From Zingiber officinale (taxonomy: Eukaryota > Streptophyta > Magnoliopsida > Zingiberales > Zingiberaceae): DNA of 64,000 nt. The translations under genes were made by a program, and so were the position numbers. The stretch covers positions 133,327,004 to 133,391,003 of the forward strand of contig NC_055989.1 in NCBI RefSeq assembly GCF_018446385.1, read 5' to 3'. This document shows positions 1 through 14,200 of the stretch, in pieces; within the stretch, counting starts at the first letter, position 1; every line of letters begins with the position of its first letter. The notes beneath the pieces were generated by a model. The model did no database searches and was not told the origin of the DNA. It saw only the letters and a program-made list of their open reading frames with translations.

Positions 1-969
1 CTTGGCCGGCCCCATTGGATGGGTAAGAAGGTGGGTATGCGGTGGGTATAAATCTCTATATACTAGAGGCTACGATAGGGACCGAGAGGAGGAATTGGTT
101 TTGGTCTCCCGATGAAATTAAGCATCCCGTGTTTGCCCCGAACACACAACTTAATTTCATCAATAATAATTCATTCCACTAAAGAACTATTATTGAACTA
201 CCGCACCAATCCCAAATTATATTTTGGGCTCCTTATTATGAGCGTGTTAGTCTCCCTGTGTTTAAGATATCGAATGTCCACTAATTAAGTGAGTTACTGA
301 CAACTCATTTAATTAATATCTAAGTCTAAGAGTAGTACCACTCAACCTTATTATCATGTCGGACTAAGTCCACCTGCAGGGTTTAACATGACAATCCTTA
401 TGAGCTCCTCTTGAGGACATTATCAACCTAGTATCTCTAGGACACAGTTTCCTTCTATAATCAACAACACACACTATAAGTGATACCATTTCCCAACTTA
501 TCGGGTTTATTGATTTATCGAACTAAATCTCACCCATTGATAAATTAAAGAAATAAATATCAAATATATGTGCTTGTTATTATATTAGGATTAAGAGCAC
601 ACACTTCCATAATAACTGAGGTCTTTATTCTTTTATAAAGTCAGTATAAAAGGAACAACCTCAAATGGTCCTACTCAATACACTCTAAGTGTACTAGTGT
701 AATCATATAGTTAAGATAAACTAATACCTAATTACACTACGACCTTCCAATGATTTGTTCCTTTCCATCTTGGTCGTGAGCTACTGTTTATAATTTATAA
801 GGAACCGATAACATGATCTTCTGTATGTGACACCACACACCATGTTATCTACAATATAAATTAATTGAGCAACTACATTTATCATAAATGTAGACATTTG
901 ACCAATGCGATTCTTATTTCTAGATTAATGTTTATACCAAAAGCTAGGCTTATAGTATACACTCTAACA
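1..969 (-). mobile_element. Family A copia LTR, partial (fossil, copy A1)
   Basis: This is the 5' part of a long LTR in minus orientation, cut by the left window edge. It ends at TACACTCTAACA, the reverse complement of the family start TGTTAGAGTGTA. It is near-identical along its length to the right part of the solo LTR at 15267-17934. It lies inside the gag/protease region of another copia element, which resumes at 970. Whether it is solo or part of a full element cannot be seen here. Confidence 0.85.
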
Positions 970-3429
970 GCAGACACATAACAACATTCATCTAATTCTA
1001 ATACAAGCCCAGAGGGCAGAGATAGATGATAAGTTCCTACAGCAACAGCAGCAACCCCTGCTCCATTGCCTACGCGTAGGTCCACCTCACCCTTTGCCAA
1101 TGCCCTGCTATTTCTCAGCGCCTGCACATTAGTACAAATGTGAGAAGCACATCCGGTATCTAATACCCATGATGAAGAAATAGATAGATTGACTTTTATA
1201 ACATATATACCTGAAGTGGAAGTCTCACTTCTCTTCTTCTTAAGATCCTCCAAGTATACTTTGCAGTTCCTCTTCCAATGCCCGGTCTGACCGCAGTGGA
1301 AGCAGGTAGCATCTTTGGTGACCCCTCCTTTAGGCTTCAGTGCCTTGCCTTTGCCCTTGGCTTGGGACTTTCCCTTGCCTTTGGGCTTGCCCTTGCCCTT
1401 GTGTTTCTGAACCATCAGAACAGAGTGGGGCTTAACCTTCTTAAGGTTATGCTAAGCAGCTCGGGCAGTGACTTGTCAATTTCGTTCATGTTGTAGTTTA
1501 GAACGAATTGACTATAGCTATCCAGCAAGGACTGCAAGATCAGGTCAGTGGCCAGCTCTTGGCTAAGCGGGAATCCCAACCTCTGTAGGTTTTCTATGTA
1601 CCCAATCATTTTGAGTACATATGGGCCTACGGGAGCCCCATGTGACATCTTGCACTGAAATAGTGTCCTTGAGATCTCAAATCTCTCATGCCACGCGCCC
1701 ATTAACTCGTGTTGTTTCTGAAGCTCAGAGTTCATGGTCGCGAGCATAAGACAGGACACATCTAATGCGTCATCTTGATGCTTCTTGTAAGCATCTTGGT
1801 CAGCTCGCGTGGCAGTGGCAGGAGGAGCCTCCGGAATGGACTGCTCCAGAACGTACAGTTTACGCTCTTGGGTGAGAACTATTCTCAGATTCCTGTACCA
1901 GTCCAGGAAATTTGCTCCGTTGAGCTTGTCCTTGTCAAGGTCAGAACGCAGAGAGAAAGTGTTCGTGTTTGACATCATGGTTATCTACAACAGAAAAATA
2001 CAGAAAATAAATAAATATCATATTCTTTTAATCATTTAATTAGGCCTTTTAACTAAATGATGCTCCCACTGAATTCTATAATTCAAGTGGGATAAGATCC
2101 AAATCATACTATGCCTTGAGTTAGCTTTGGCTAATACGCCTAAGATTTAGTATGATCGGTAGGTAATAATTTACCAATTACATCTCTATGCAACTCTTGT
2201 TTATAGGATCATTATCCGCAATTATATTAAAACTTGAGTTAGCTTTGACTAATACGCCCAAGAATTAATATAAATGTGATTTATGTCCTATCTTTCCAAC
2301 CGTTGGAAGAATGCCTACAGTTAAACTCGATTTAACTAGTTGTACTCAATTAAATTGAGTCTCTACTCACCCATGCGTTGATAGGCGCGACCAAGATTGT
2401 CCCTCCATACCCTACCAAGATAATATGTGTTGCTCTGCTTTGGCAGATTCAACAACACATGTGATCGAGGTAGTGATAGGTATCATGGCATGGTAGGCAT
2501 TTTAGAGTTGACGCGATTGAGATCTAATCTAATCGTAGGGTGCATCTTGTACACGATTTAGATCTAATCTAATCGTTAAGGCGCTAATTAACTACTTTAT
2601 TAGCATGCATCAAATACACACAAGCAATTAATTATACTATTTGTGATTAGTCATGGCCCTACTACGATATTCTCAAGCCAATGAGAAGATCGGATGGTCA
2701 ACCTAGGGTCAACAGCTTCTCAAGCTCCTCCCTTTGACCACCTTGTGTTGCTCGCGCCCTCCTCGTAACTCCGTCTCGAGTGGACCTTCCACGGCTCCAA
2801 TTTTGTATATTACAATTTTGAAACTTGAGTTACATTCGAGTCTAAACTAATTTACAACAACAATAAATGGGGAAAGGCACGACGCGCAGGTCGCGTATCA
2901 AATATACAGTACACACAACACAAATGACGACGCGCAGGCCGTAATATGAATTAAAACACAATTTTCAAATCTAATTTGGGTCTTTTGGGTCATGAATTTC
3001 ACAAACTAATACATAATTCTAAATTATTTATTTTCTATAATTTTCTGTAATTTTTACTACAATTTTTATGAGTAAAATTCCCGGCGGTCCCGTTTAGTGA
3101 GTTTCGGGCACAATCGGGAACGAATCCCCTTGCGGGGCCAGGGGCAGTACCCCTACCCGCGATATAACCATCGCGAGTGTTCCTTAGCGATCCTACAGCG
3201 TCTTAGCCCGCTGTCCCAAAACGTTTTGGGGTGAAACCTTGCCGTTTCAGAAAAATCTTCTCGGTAGTCGAAACTTACAAGTGTCGAAACACTTGTGCTT
3301 CGCTTCTACGAGAAAAATACCCATAAAAACCATAAAAACCATAAAATTATAGAAAGTTATAGAACTGATATTTTTCTAAAAAATACAAATTAAACTCGTA
3401 CAAGACTTCGCACGTGGCTCTGATACCAC
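970..3429 (-). mobile_element. Ty1/copia element B: gag and leader (fossil)
   Basis: This is the internal part of a minus-strand copia element. Gag-like coding sequence runs from about 1978 down to about 970. It has a capsid-type N-terminal part, then a CCHC zinc knuckle (CFHCGQTGHWKRNC), then the start of the protease with a DTG-type site. The 1.4 kb from 1979 to 3414 is untranslated leader. A primer-binding site complementary to initiator tRNA-Met (TGGTATCAGAGCCA on the minus strand) lies at 3415-3428, right beside the LTR. The coding region is interrupted by at least one frame break and by the A1 LTR insertion, so this is a broken fossil. The Angela/Tork lineage is likely. Confidence 0.85.
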
Positions 3430-6400
3430 TGTTGGGATTTTCGGGCCGTAAAAACCGCTTTTTCGCGTTACGGAAACCCCCCATGCCACCGGATCCGTGC
3501 GAAGTTTATAAAACAAAATTTTCATGTACGAGTTTACTAAAGCCTAGATCTACACTAGGAGAAGAAATTTACCCTCGATGCGATGCCCTTCGCAATCCCG
3601 CTTGTCAAACGGTTCGCCGGATCTCAAAATCGTCAAGTGTACGATCCTCTAGAAGTATCCACACAAACAAACTAGGTGGGGAAGACCAAACAAAGGTGTG
3701 CTAGCACCTTAGATTGTTCGGCCAAGGAGGAGGAGAGGGAAAGCAAGAAGAGAGGAAGAAAGAGAAATGAATGCCTTGAATAAAAATCAAATTTTCATCC
3801 ACCATAAGTGGTCGGCCACATAATGGAGTTGTAACCTCCATTCTCATTTAATGTGGCCATTAAAGAGGAGATTTGTAACCTCCATGAGGTGGCACACACA
3901 TGTGCTAAACATGATGATGTGTAACACCATTATTGGCCACTTAATGCCAACTCACAAATGAGGTGGCATATAGTCAAGCCAAACTTGACTTTTCCTCTTT
4001 CTCTCAAGTCAAATCAAACTTGACATTATAACTCCCATGGTTGATCAAATCCAACCATTTGATTCGAGCAAATTTAATATAATGGATCTAATTCATTTAA
4101 TTAAATTGATTCAATGAGTCATAATCTAAATTAGACTCATTGAACATATGCATCAAATTGAGTCCAACTCAATTAGTTCAATTAGGATTACTCTTAATCC
4201 AATTTGATTCATCATATGAATCTAATTCTCTTGGTTCATCATATGAACCTAATCTCCATCTAATTGTCCTTTGTGTGTGACCCTATAGGTTCTTATAACG
4301 TTGGCAATGCTCCTAAACTCATTTAGAAGCATAAGTAATGAGCGGTATCTAGCAATCAATCATTACTACCCAAGTTATAAGAATGTTGAGATCCAACATC
4401 ACCTTGTGACTACTAATTGTGACTCCTCACAATATATGACAAGTGCCCTTCTTGTTAGAGTGTATACTAAAAGTCTAGCTTTTGGTATAAACATTTATCT
4501 AGAAATAAGAATCACATTGGTCAAATGTCTACATTTATGATAAATGTAGTTGCTCAATTAATTTATATTGTAGATAACATGGTGTGTGGTGTCACATACA
4601 GAAGATCATATTATCGGTTCCTTATAAATTATAAACAGTAGCTCACGACCAAGATGGAAAGGAACAAACCATTGGAAGGTCGTAGTGTAATTAGGTATTA
4701 GTTTATCTTAACTATATAATTACACTAGTACACTTAGAGTGTATTGAGTAGGACCATTTGAGGTCGTTTCTTTTATACTGACTTTATAAAGAAACAAAGA
4801 CCTCGGTTATTATGGAAGTGTGTGCTCTTAATCCTAATATAATAACAAGCACATATATTTGATATTTATTTCTTTAATTTATCAATGGGTGAGATTTAGT
4901 TCGATGAATCAATAAGCTCGATAAATTGGGAAATGATATCACTTATAGTGTGTGTTGTTGATTATAGAAGGAAACTGTGTCCTAGTAATCTAGGTTGAGA
5001 ATGTCCCCAAGAGGAGCTCATAAGGATTGTCATGTTAAACCCTGCAGGTGGACTTAGTCCGACATGACGATGAAGTTGAGTGGTACTACTCTTGGAGCTA
5101 GATATTAATTAAGTGAGTTGTCAGTAACTTACTTAATTAGTGGACATTTGTTATCTTAAATACAGGGAGACTAACACACTCATAATAAGAAGGAGCCCAA
5201 AATGTAATTTGGGATTGGTGCGGTAGTTCAATAATAGTTCTCTAGTGGAATGAATTATTATTGATAAAATTAAGTTGTGTGTTCGGGGCGAGCACGAGAT
5301 GCTTAATTTTATCGGGAGACCAAAACCAATTCCTCCTCTCGGTCCCTATCGTAGCCTCTTAATTATAAAGTACTATATCCACCTATACCCATCTTCTTAC
5401 CCATCCTATAGGGGTCGGCCAAGATAGCTTGGAGACCAAGCTAGGGCCGGCCATGGGTATGTTCATGGGTGAATTCATGTGGCCGTCCCTATTAAAATAA
5501 AAAGGAATTTTAATTTTAAAAATTTTCTTATGTGGATAATATAATTTAAAAGAGAGTTTAAAAATTTAAATCCTTCCTTTTATAAGATTCTACGAAAGAT
5601 TAAGAGAAGAGTTAAAATCTCTTTCCTTATTTGTAGATTAAAAGGTTGATTTTAATTTTGGTAAAAACTTTCCTTTTAATTATATTCATGATTTAAAAGA
5701 AAGTTTAAAAATTAAAAATTCTCTTTTATTAGTTTCTACAAAAGATTAAGAAAAGATTTAATATTTTTCCTTATTTGTAGATTGAAAGGAGATTTTAATT
5801 TTTAGAGATAACTTTCCTTTTTGGAAATTATCCACATGTTTAAAAGAAAGATTTTAATTTATAAAATTTCTTTTTATTAACCAATCATGAAAGGATTAAA
5901 ATTATTGGAGAAATTTTTATAAATTTCTAAAAACAAATTAGGAAGTTTTAATTTTTGTTTTAATTAAAACTCTCCTTGTTTTGGGGAGAAGAGTGGCCGT
6001 CCATTATAATTTGAAAAGAGAAAATTATTTTAATTAAATAAATTTTCCTTTTCAATGGCAAAAGAATTAAGGAAGTTTTTATTAAATTTTCCTTATTTGC
6101 CAAGACCAAGGATTATAAAAGAGGGGGTAGAGGAGGCTTCAAGGCTAACGACTCTATTCTATTTTTCCTCTCTTTTCTCCTTGGGTGTGGCCGACCCTTT
6201 CTTTCCTCTCCTCTCCTTTGTGTGGCCGAAACCTTCTCATGGTGGAGATAGCTTTGGTGGCCGGATCTAAGAAGGAGAAGAAGGAGAGAAAAGAAGCCTC
6301 TTTCTAGCATCCCTTGGAGCATGGTGGTGGTGGCCGAACCTCTTCATCCTAGGAGAAGTTTTGATGGCGAAACTTGTAAGGAAGAAGAAGGTGCTTGGTG

Positions 6401-7808
6401 GTTCTCATCTCAGAAGATCGTTGCCCACACAACGTCCGAGGTTAGAAGAGGAATACGGTAGAAGATCAAGAGGTCTTTCTAAAAGGTATAACTAGTAATT
6501 TTTGTTTCCGCATCATACTAGTTATTTTTGGAAATAATACTAAATACAAGAGGCATACGATTCTAGAGTTTCGAATTTGTTTTCGATATAGTGTTCTTTT
6601 GTTTTTTTTTCCTTGTGATTTGATTGTTCTTTTCGGTTAACCTAAAGTTATTTTAGGAAATTAAATATTAGCTTTCCATAAAAGGTTTTGTCTAGTCGGT
6701 GGTGGTTGCTCCCATATCCAAGAAGGCCATGTGCCTCGCCACGTCAGTACTGGGAACCAATTATGGAAATTAATATTTAATGAAATTAATAACTTAAGGT
6801 GATTTGGGTCGAACGTGTTAAGTTCCGCAGGAGACCCAAGTCAAAACCTAAAAGAACGAATAGATTAAGTTTTGGATCAAACGTGTTAAGTTCAGCAGGC
6901 GATCCAAAATTTAATTTAAAAGAACACATGGTAGCTAGGAAAAGGTTCAAACCTTTGTACGAAATTTTTGTAGAGTGGAACCTCTAGGTTTTCCGAGTAG
7001 CAACCAACACTTCTATCCTAGACATCTAGATTGATCAATATGAGGCATAGACCGTGTCATCCTTTAATTAATCTAAATCTTGAACTCCAAGTAGATTCAC
7101 TCGATCAAATGAGCTCAATATCTCATATTGACTCATTTGGGCATGGTCATGCACTTCGTGGTCTCACTCTATCAAGAATATCGATGTCGCTCCCGTCATA
7201 TAGGAGGGATAGATCTCATCTACATCACTCACATCTCTCTGCATAATTCGTTACATACCCAGTAATCACCTTTATAGTCCACCCAGTTACGGGTGACGTT
7301 TGACGAAGCCAAAGTTCGTAACTCCTTATATAGGGATCCATGGTGACTTCAGGTCCAAGGACTAGTAGTCATACTAATAGTCACATGAGAAAGTATATGA
7401 CACTCATATAACGATTTATGATACTTTCTCATGGCGGGTCATGCAGTATACATTCTCCAATGCATACCCATGTGTCAACTTGATATCTCCATATCCATGA
7501 CTTGTGAGATCAAGTCATCGAGTTGACCTACATGCTAGTCTTGTCACATTAACATTGTCCCTGAATGTTAATACTCGACTAGGAATGATTAAGAGTAGTG
7601 TTCCCTATAACATCTCACTATCGATTCAACCAATCGATTGATATAGGTAAGAACCTTCTACTCAAGGATGCTATTATACTTAGTTTATTTGGCACCAATA
7701 CAAGTAAGCATAATAACCAAAAAACCAAATGCCTTTATATATAAGAATATGATACAATGAGTCCATACAACAATCATCAAATGATTGGCTCTAGGGCTCT
7801 AATTAACA
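3430..7808 (-). mobile_element. Ty1/copia element B: 5' LTR, split by a solo LTR (fossil)
   Basis: The LTR runs from TGTTGGGATTTT next to the primer-binding site to TAATTAACA, in minus orientation. Its two halves, 3430-4452 and 7010-7808, total about 1.8 kb once the nested family A solo LTR is removed. That size fits Angela-type copia LTRs. Gypsy-derived sequence begins at 7809, so element B itself sits in an older gypsy fossil. Its other end lies outside the window. Confidence 0.75.
4453..7009 (+). mobile_element. Family A solo LTR, copy A2 (fossil)
   Basis: This LTR of about 2557 bp begins TGTTAGAGTGTATACT and ends GTAGCAACCAACA. It is flanked on both sides by the 5-bp direct repeat CTTCT (4448-4452 and 7010-7014). 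No internal region is present, so it is the usual product of LTR-LTR recombination. A TATA-type promoter (TATAAAAGAGGGG) lies at about 6115. It interrupts the LTR of element B and is therefore younger than B. Confidence 0.92.
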
Positions 7809-8684
7809 TATGCCTACTCCACTGCTCTACCGAATGGACGACCTATCCACATATATCTTCCAGGTTACTTTTGGCTCAACGTTCTACACTTTAGTCACAA
7901 AATCGACTAAGGCTTGTGCCTTGGTCGTCGATCTGGGTTGGTATTGTATGTCTAACTCACTTAACTCCGTGGTTCACTTGATTAGCCACTTGGATGCCTT
8001 TGGGTTGAGAAGGACTCTCCCGAGCATGCTGTTAGCTAACACAATTATGGGATGCAATAGAAATTATGAGCGTAACTTTCGAGTGGTGAGGATCAACCCG
8101 TACGTCAACTTCTCAAGACAAGTATAGCAGCATTCAACATTTTTCAATAAGTGGGTCAAAAAGTACACTGACTGTTGTTCAACGTCGTTATGTCGCACCA
8201 ACGCTGATTTGACTGCCTGTTCTATGGACGACAAGTACATCCAGAGCGGCTCGTCGACTATGGATTTTACCAGTACATGTAAAGAAGTTAAATAACTCTT
8301 GAGCTCTTCTTGCGTCTTGTTACACTCCGCATTTCATTGAAATTTCGTAGCTTAGCGTAGACCTTTGAAGAATGAGTGGCTTTGATCGAACGACTTGATG
8401 ATAAATCTTGATAAGGTTGTAATTCGTCTGGTTAGTCGCCAAGTCTCCTTTAAGTTGTGCGGAGGGGGCATGTCTTGGAGTGTCTTCACTTTGCTTAGAT
8501 TTACTTCGATCCCCCGCTCAGTTACGATCTAACTGAGGAATCATCCACTTTTTACCCCGAATAGGTATTTATTGGGGTTGAGCTTAACTCTATACTTCCT
8601 CAGGGTTCATTAAGTCTCCTCTATATGTTGTCGACGTATACCTCCATGTTCCGGTCGATCTATCTCCAGAACACCTTGTTCATC
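7809..8684 (-). mobile_element. Ty3/gypsy pol fragment (element G1, fossil)
   Basis: Read on the minus strand, 8150-8680 resembles the reverse transcriptase to RNase H stretch of plant gypsy elements (MEVYVD, and ALQDMPPP-like and RLTGRI-like blocks). It is heavily decayed, with many breaks. A family A copia LTR starts at 8685 and cuts it. Related gag sequence resumes at about 14.53 kb. No coding capacity survives. Confidence 0.65.
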
Positions 8685-11254
8685 TGTTAGAGTGTATACT
8701 AAAAGCCTAGCTTTTGGTATAAACATTTATCTAGAAATAAGAATCACATTGGTCAAATGTCTATATTTATGATAAATGTAGTTGTTCAATTAATTTATAT
8801 TGTAGATAACATGGTGTGTGGTGTCACACAAAGAGGATCATGTTATCAGTACCTTATAAATTATAAACAGTAACTCACGACCATAATGGAAAGGAACAAA
8901 CCATTGGAAGGTCGTAGTGTAATTAGGTATTAGTTTATCTTAACTATATAATTACACTAGTACACTTAGAGTGTATTGAGTAGGACCATTTGAGGTCGTT
9001 TCTTTTATACTGACTTTATAAAGAAACAAAGACCTCAGTTATTATGGAAGTGTGTGCTCTTAATCATAATATAATAACAAGCACATATATTTGATATTTA
9101 TTTCTTTAATTTATCAATGGGTGAGATTTAGTTCGATGAATCAATAAGCCTGATAAGTTGGGAAATGATATCACTTATAGTGTGTATTGTTGATTATAGA
9201 AGGAAACTGTGTCCTAATGATCTAGGTTGAGAATGTCCTCAAGAGGAGCTCATAAGGATTGTCATGTTAAACCCTGCAGGTGGACTTAGTCCGACATAAC
9301 GATAAGGTTGAGTGGTACTACTCTTGGACTAAGATATTAATTAAATGAGTTGTCAGTAACTCGCTTTATTAGTGGACATTTGACATCTTAGACACAGGGA
9401 GACTAACACACTCATAATAAGAAGGAGCCCAAAATGTAATTTGGGATTGGTGCGGTAGTTCAATAATAGTTCTTTAGTGGAATGAATTATTATTGATGGA
9501 ATTAAGTTGTGTGTTCGGGGCGAACACGGGAAGCTTAATTTCATCGGGAGACCAAAACCAATTCCTCCTCTCGGTCCCTATCGTAGCCTCTTGTATATAG
9601 AGATTTATACTCACCTTCTTACCCAACCAATAGGGGCCGGCCAAGCTAAGCTTGAAGCTCAAGCTTAGGGTCGGCCAAGCCTAAAGGTTGGCCTTAAGGT
9701 GGCCGGCCAATAGCTTGGAGCCCAAGTTTAGGTGGCCGGCCACATCATATTAAAAAGGATTTTTTTATTAAAATTATTTCTTATGTGGATATCATAGTTT
9801 TAAAAGAGAGTTTAAAAATTAAATCTTTCCTTTTAAAGCTTTCTACAAAAGATTAAGAAAAGATTTGAAATATTTCCTTATTTGTAGATTGAAAGGAGAT
9901 TTTATTTTTAAGAAAAACTTTCCTTTTTGACCATGATAATAATTTAAAAGAGAAGTTTAAAAATTAAATATTCTCTTTTATTAGTTTCTACAAAAGATTA
10001 AGAAAAGATTTGATATCTTTCCTTATTTGTAGATTGAAAAGAGATTTTAATTTTTAGAGATAACTTTCCTTTTGGAAATTATCCACATGTTTAGAAGAAG
10101 AATTTTAATTTATAAAATTTCCTTTTTATTAACCAATCATGAAGGGATAAAAATTATTGGAGAAATTTTTATAAATTTCTAGAAACAAATTAGGAAGTTT
10201 TAATTCTTGTGTGAATTAAATTTTCCTTGTTTGGGGGAATTAGAAGTGGCTGGCCATTATTATTAAAAGAAGAAAATTGTTTTTTAATTAAAATAATTTT
10301 TCTTTTTTATGACAAAAGAATTAAGGAATTTTTTATTAAAATTTCCTTATTTGTCAAGACCAAGGATTATAAAAGAGGGGTAGAGGTGCCTTCAGGGTGA
10401 TCAACTCTATTATTCTTCCTCTCTTTTCCTCCTTGGTGTGGTCGGCCTATAGCTTCTTCCTCTTCTCTTCTTCTTATGGCCGGAACCTCTCTTGGAGCTC
10501 TTGATGGTGGCGGTTCTAGCTAGGAGAAGAAGGAGAGAAAGGTGTTTTTGTTTCTTGCATCCCTTGGAGCTTGGTGGTGGTGCTCGGACCTCTACTTCTC
10601 TTGGAGAATTGTGGTGGCCGAAACTTGCAAGGAAGAAGAAGGTGCTTGGTGGTTCTCATCTCGGAAGATCGTTGCCCACACAACGTCCGAGGTTAGAAGA
10701 GGAATACGGTAGAAGATCAAGAGGTCTTTTTAGAAGGTATAACTAGTAATTTTTTCTTTCCGCATCATGCTAGTTATTTATGGAAATAATACCAAATACA
10801 AGAGGCTTACGATTCTAGTATTTCGAATATGTTTTTCGAAGTTGTGTTCTTTTATTTTTCTTTTCCTTGTGATTTGATTGTTCTTTTTGGTTGACTTAAA
10901 GTTATTTTAGGAAATTAAATATTAGCTTTCCATAAAAGGTTTTGTCTAGTCGGTGGTGGTTATTCCCATATCCAAGAAGGCCATGTGTCTCGCCACGTCA
11001 GTACTGGGAACCAATTATGGAAATTAATATTTAATGGAATTAATAACTTAGGTGATTTGGATCAAACGTGTTAAGTTCCGCAGGAGATCCAAGTCTAAAC
11101 CTTAAAGAACAAATAGATTAAGTTTTGGATCAAACGTGTTAAGTTCAGCGATCCAAAATTTAATTTAAAAGAACACATGGTAGCTAGGAAAAGGTTCAGA
11201 CCTTTGTACAAAATTTTTGCATGGAACCTCTAGGTTTTCGAGTAGCAACCAACA
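8685..11254 (+). mobile_element. Family A copia 5' LTR, copy A3 (fossil)
   Basis: This 2570-bp LTR has the same ends as copy A2 (TGTTAGAGTGTATACT to GCAACCAACA). It is followed at 11257 by a primer-binding-site-like sequence (TGGTATCGAGCT) and retrotransposon internal sequence. It therefore represents the 5' LTR of an element, not a solo LTR. It is inserted in the gypsy fossil G1. Confidence 0.9.
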
Positions 11255-14200
11255 ATTGGTATCGAGCTAGGTATTGCCTCTGTATTTGGTATTAGTTTAA
11301 TTATGCACATGTCATACATAATTTAGGCATTAATAGTAGGATGTGCTAACTTTGTGGATCTGGATCCAACTATTATGGCTTATAGTTATTATGTGTGATT
11401 GGATCCTTGAACATGTCAAGGGCATTTATTGTGTGTGCATGATTGTATTATAAAATACAGCAGGAGCTGTATTTATTTTTATTAGGATTTTATTTTTGAT
11501 CTAGATACATGTACATTCCTTCGAGGAATATAGGATCGAAAAATGTAAAATTCTATTTATGTTGCGGATCGAATCTTGCAAGGCGTGGAACCTTTTGAGG
11601 ACCAGAGGCGCAGCAGAATAAGGAGCAAGATGGATGCGACAACTAGACCCGGTGGCGGTGGCCAAAGATGGCAGCAGCTAGGGTTGGCGACACACGAATG
11701 ACAGCAATAGATAAAAGCCATAATAGTTGAAAATTAGTTTTTCTATTTATTGCTTTTTATGCTGTGTTGTGTGTGCTTGTTAGTATGCATATTTAGTAGG
11801 CTAGCATAGTTAAAATTCCTCATTTATAAATAACTAAGAGGGAGAGGGATTTTTAAGTAAATCCCATGGTCTCCATTACTGGTTTGTAAGTGATGCAAAC
11901 AAGCTTGCGCGTTGGCTCTGAGTGCCTTCCTCCATAACGGATGAGCTTGTTTGTGGATCACTAGAACAGACTTCCATTTTTGGATGACTATAGGAAGTTA
12001 ATTAAGAGCGTGTGATCTTCCCCAACGGAAGGGACATAATCTTATTAATGGACTTAGTGTCAAGTAATGGTATACACTTAGACACATTTAATAGTATCCT
12101 CCCCAACGGAGTCACTACTATCACTTGTGTGACCAAAAGGAAATCAACTATTGATTTGTCATAAAACTAGATTGGCAATATAAATAAAATTAATAAACCC
12201 CTCTTACAAATGTTTGAATTTGTATACGTCCACACTAACGTGGCATACAAGATTCATGGTGTTTGAGGTAATTTTATTTGCCAAAAAGTTATATTGACAA
12301 GATAGTCAATGGGTAAAACCCTCCTCTTACAAATGATGAATTTGTATACGTCCACACTAACGTGGCATGCAAAATTCACGGTGTTTGAGGTGTTGGTAAA
12401 TTTAAATAATATTGTTTGAGGAATCAATGTTATTTTAAATTCAAAGAGTTTTGACCAAATATTTGATCAAAGACAGATCAACTATTAATTTTATTCGTTA
12501 TAAAGTAAAGTTGATGAGATAATAAAATTAATGAATAAAATCTCCTCTTCGATTTTGTATACACAAAATTCATGGAGATTTTAAGGAGTTGATCTTGACC
12601 AAATATTTTTGATATTCTTAGGATGTTTGTCAATCCCTAGTAGTCATACTATAGAAAAGACTTAGTAGTCCCAATTGTAATGATTGGAAATAGGACTTGG
12701 ACATTAAGGTAGTCTGTCTTCTTAGAACTAAGAACAATTTAGGTGTATTTAATTCATTAGTTGAAACATGTCTAGTGGTGTTATCTACCAGAACCTGGAG
12801 TGTAGATACAAGATGCCATTAATCATGTCTGCAATTCATTGCAGGGTTCCAGGAAACCCGACAGCTAAATGAAAGGTAAATCATCGTCCACATGGGCACT
12901 ACTGTAAAAGTGGTAGCTGTTGCAGTGGGAGATGTTTATCCTTTGATAAGAATAAAATATGGATTTTAAGTAATTGTCTTTACGTACCAAGTTTAGAAAG
13001 AACCTGATTTCAGTTTCTAAACTATTATAGATATTGTGTCTATTTTGATAACAAAGTTGTTATCAAGAAAAATAGGGAAGTTATCTATTCTGGTATGATG
13101 GTTGACAATTTATAATCCAATAACTCTCACGCTGCAACAAATGGAAATTAGTAACACATCTTCTAATTTTAAGAGAAAGCAACCTTCGGAAATGAACCAA
13201 TTATATCTTTGACACCTAAAGTTAGGTTATACTTAAGTAGGATTCATTGGTAGCTGATGAACTTTTGGGTTCATTGGTAGTGGAAATCTTTCCAACCTGC
13301 GAGTCTTACTTGGAAGGAAAATAACCAAGAAGCTTTTAAGTCCAAGGGGTATGGAGTCAAAGATATGTTGAAATCGGTTCATTCTGATTTGTGTGAACCT
13401 ATGACTATCCAGACAAGAGGTAGTATTGAATATTTCGTCTATTTTATAGACAACTATTCAAGATACAAATAAATTTACTTAATGTACCGCAAGACTAAGT
13501 ACTTTGATTAGTTCAAAGAGTACAAGGCTGATGCGGAGAAATGTTAAAGTAAATGTCACTATGGTAAGATCGTAGTGGCAAGTACCTCTTGGGAGAATTT
13601 AGGAGTCACTTATCAAAAGTAGGGATTCAATCCCAACTAACTGCAGCTGGTACACCCCAACAGAATGGTGTAGTAGAAAGAAGGTAAAGGACTCTTATGA
13701 AATAATTAGATAGATGATGAGTTATTCAGAAAATTACCAAATTTGTTTTAAGGATAAACTCTGAAAATGAAAGTGAACATAGTACCTTCCAAGTTAGAAC
13801 TCTCTACTCATATAGAATTGCTGAATAGGTGAAAACCTATTTTGAAGCATATTCGGATTCGGGTAATCCAGCACATATGTTAAAGAGAGACAATGATAAG
13901 TTGGATAGGAGTTCACTTGTTTGTAAGTTATCCTAGATAAACAAAAGTAGGTTTATAGTCTTAAAAATCAGAAGGTCATTGTTAGCATCAATGACTGATT
14001 TTTTAGAAAAGGACTATATAATGAACCACGTGCTCATAAGTAAATTTGTTCTTAAGGAAATAATAAAGGACATGTCTAACCTAGTACCAACTGTACAAGA
14101 TGAGATACCACAAGAAAACTGCAACACGTATCACAAATTGATACACAATTACAGAAAGTGTCTTGTTGTAGTGGGAGGGTTGTTATGCAACCTAAATAGG

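Noticed and set aside
7810-8127. 105-codon plus-strand open frame
   Set aside because: It is antisense to decayed gypsy pol-type sequence and shows no independent domain.
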